A stretch of 39,822 nt of DNA from Bog-159 sp049511415 (lineage in GTDB: Bacteria > Acidobacteriota > Terriglobia > Bryobacterales > Bryobacteraceae): the NCBI GenBank assembly GCA_049511415.1, contig JBEKYC010000091.1, positions 1 through 39,822 of the forward strand, in the 5' to 3' direction. This document shows, piece by piece, positions 39,769 through 39,822 of the stretch (within the stretch, counting starts at the first letter, position 1; each line of letters opens with the position of its first letter). A model generated the notes under the pieces. It searched no databases and had not been told where the DNA came from. It saw nothing but the letters and a program-made list of their open reading frames with translations. The position numbers and the translations under genes are program-made.

Positions 39769-39822
39769 TTTCTCCGTAGTGTATCAGACGGGTAAGGGGG
39801 GCTATCCGTTGCGTTTTGTTGT

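Noticed and set aside
1..39822. CRISPR array, rRNA, tRNA, transposase or phage genes
   Set aside because: No regularly spaced repeats, no rRNA-like sequence, no DDE/recombinase or phage structural motifs seen in any frame.

Overview
The window is GC-rich, densely packed DNA from a bacterium that is most likely an Acidobacteriota member of the Solibacter/Bryobacter group. The evidence is the set of protein families. There are two VWFA-domain proteins of the acidobacterial type, a beta-propeller protein with the C-terminal domain typical of Solibacter (TIGR03437 type), two CRTAC1-like FG-GAP/UnbV proteins, an acidobacterial-style Hfq-like protein, and many secreted TPR and FN3 proteins. This is an inference from family content. 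No rRNA, tRNA or CRISPR array was seen.

Left part (1-11.4 kb). The window opens with the tail of an unknown gene. A decayed ParD/ParE-like toxin-antitoxin pair follows, and directly after it an intact ParD/ParE pair. Next come a leftward lipoprotein/membrane-protein pair and a three-gene coupled operon (ABC ATPase, FtsX-type permease, unknown protein). A RES-toxin/Xre-antitoxin pair, a small secreted protein, a leftward D-threonine aldolase-like gene coupled to an unknown secreted protein, and an aminotransferase class IV gene coupled to a four-CxxC zinc-ribbon protein complete this part.

RHS island (11.4-16.3 kb). A long gene-free stretch with internal repetition precedes a leftward RHS locus. 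It holds a truncated, frameshifted RHS scaffold ending in a DUF4258-like toxin tip, a WapI-like immunity gene whose ribosome binding site lies in the last codons of the toxin, and an 'orphan' second RHS 3' segment ending in FG-GAP repeats. The two RHS segments share about 430 bp as a direct repeat.

Central part (16.3-28.2 kb). A rightward cluster encodes a Tat-exported enolase-superfamily protein, a TPR protein, a VWFA protein, an M61 peptidase with a PDZ domain, a membrane-anchored TPR-like protein and an O-antigen-ligase-like polytopic protein. After a hairpin-rich leader comes a secreted glycoside-hydrolase-like protein with several FN3 domains.

Right part (28.2-39.8 kb). Two divergent CRTAC1-like genes lie only tens of bases apart. 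They are followed by the TIGR03437-type propeller gene and then a 'gene graveyard': a chimera of a TPR-gene 3' end and a CRTAC1 fragment (both copied from intact genes in this window) and a broken alpha/beta-hydrolase tail. A DUF433/DUF5615 toxin-antitoxin pair sits in this debris. A leftward TPR gene, a frameshifted coiled-coil gene, and a tightly coupled leftward operon (MoaD-MoaE fusion, VWFA protein, Hfq-like protein, inositol-monophosphatase-like enzyme) end the window. The Hfq-like gene overlaps its neighbour and has no ordinary start codon.
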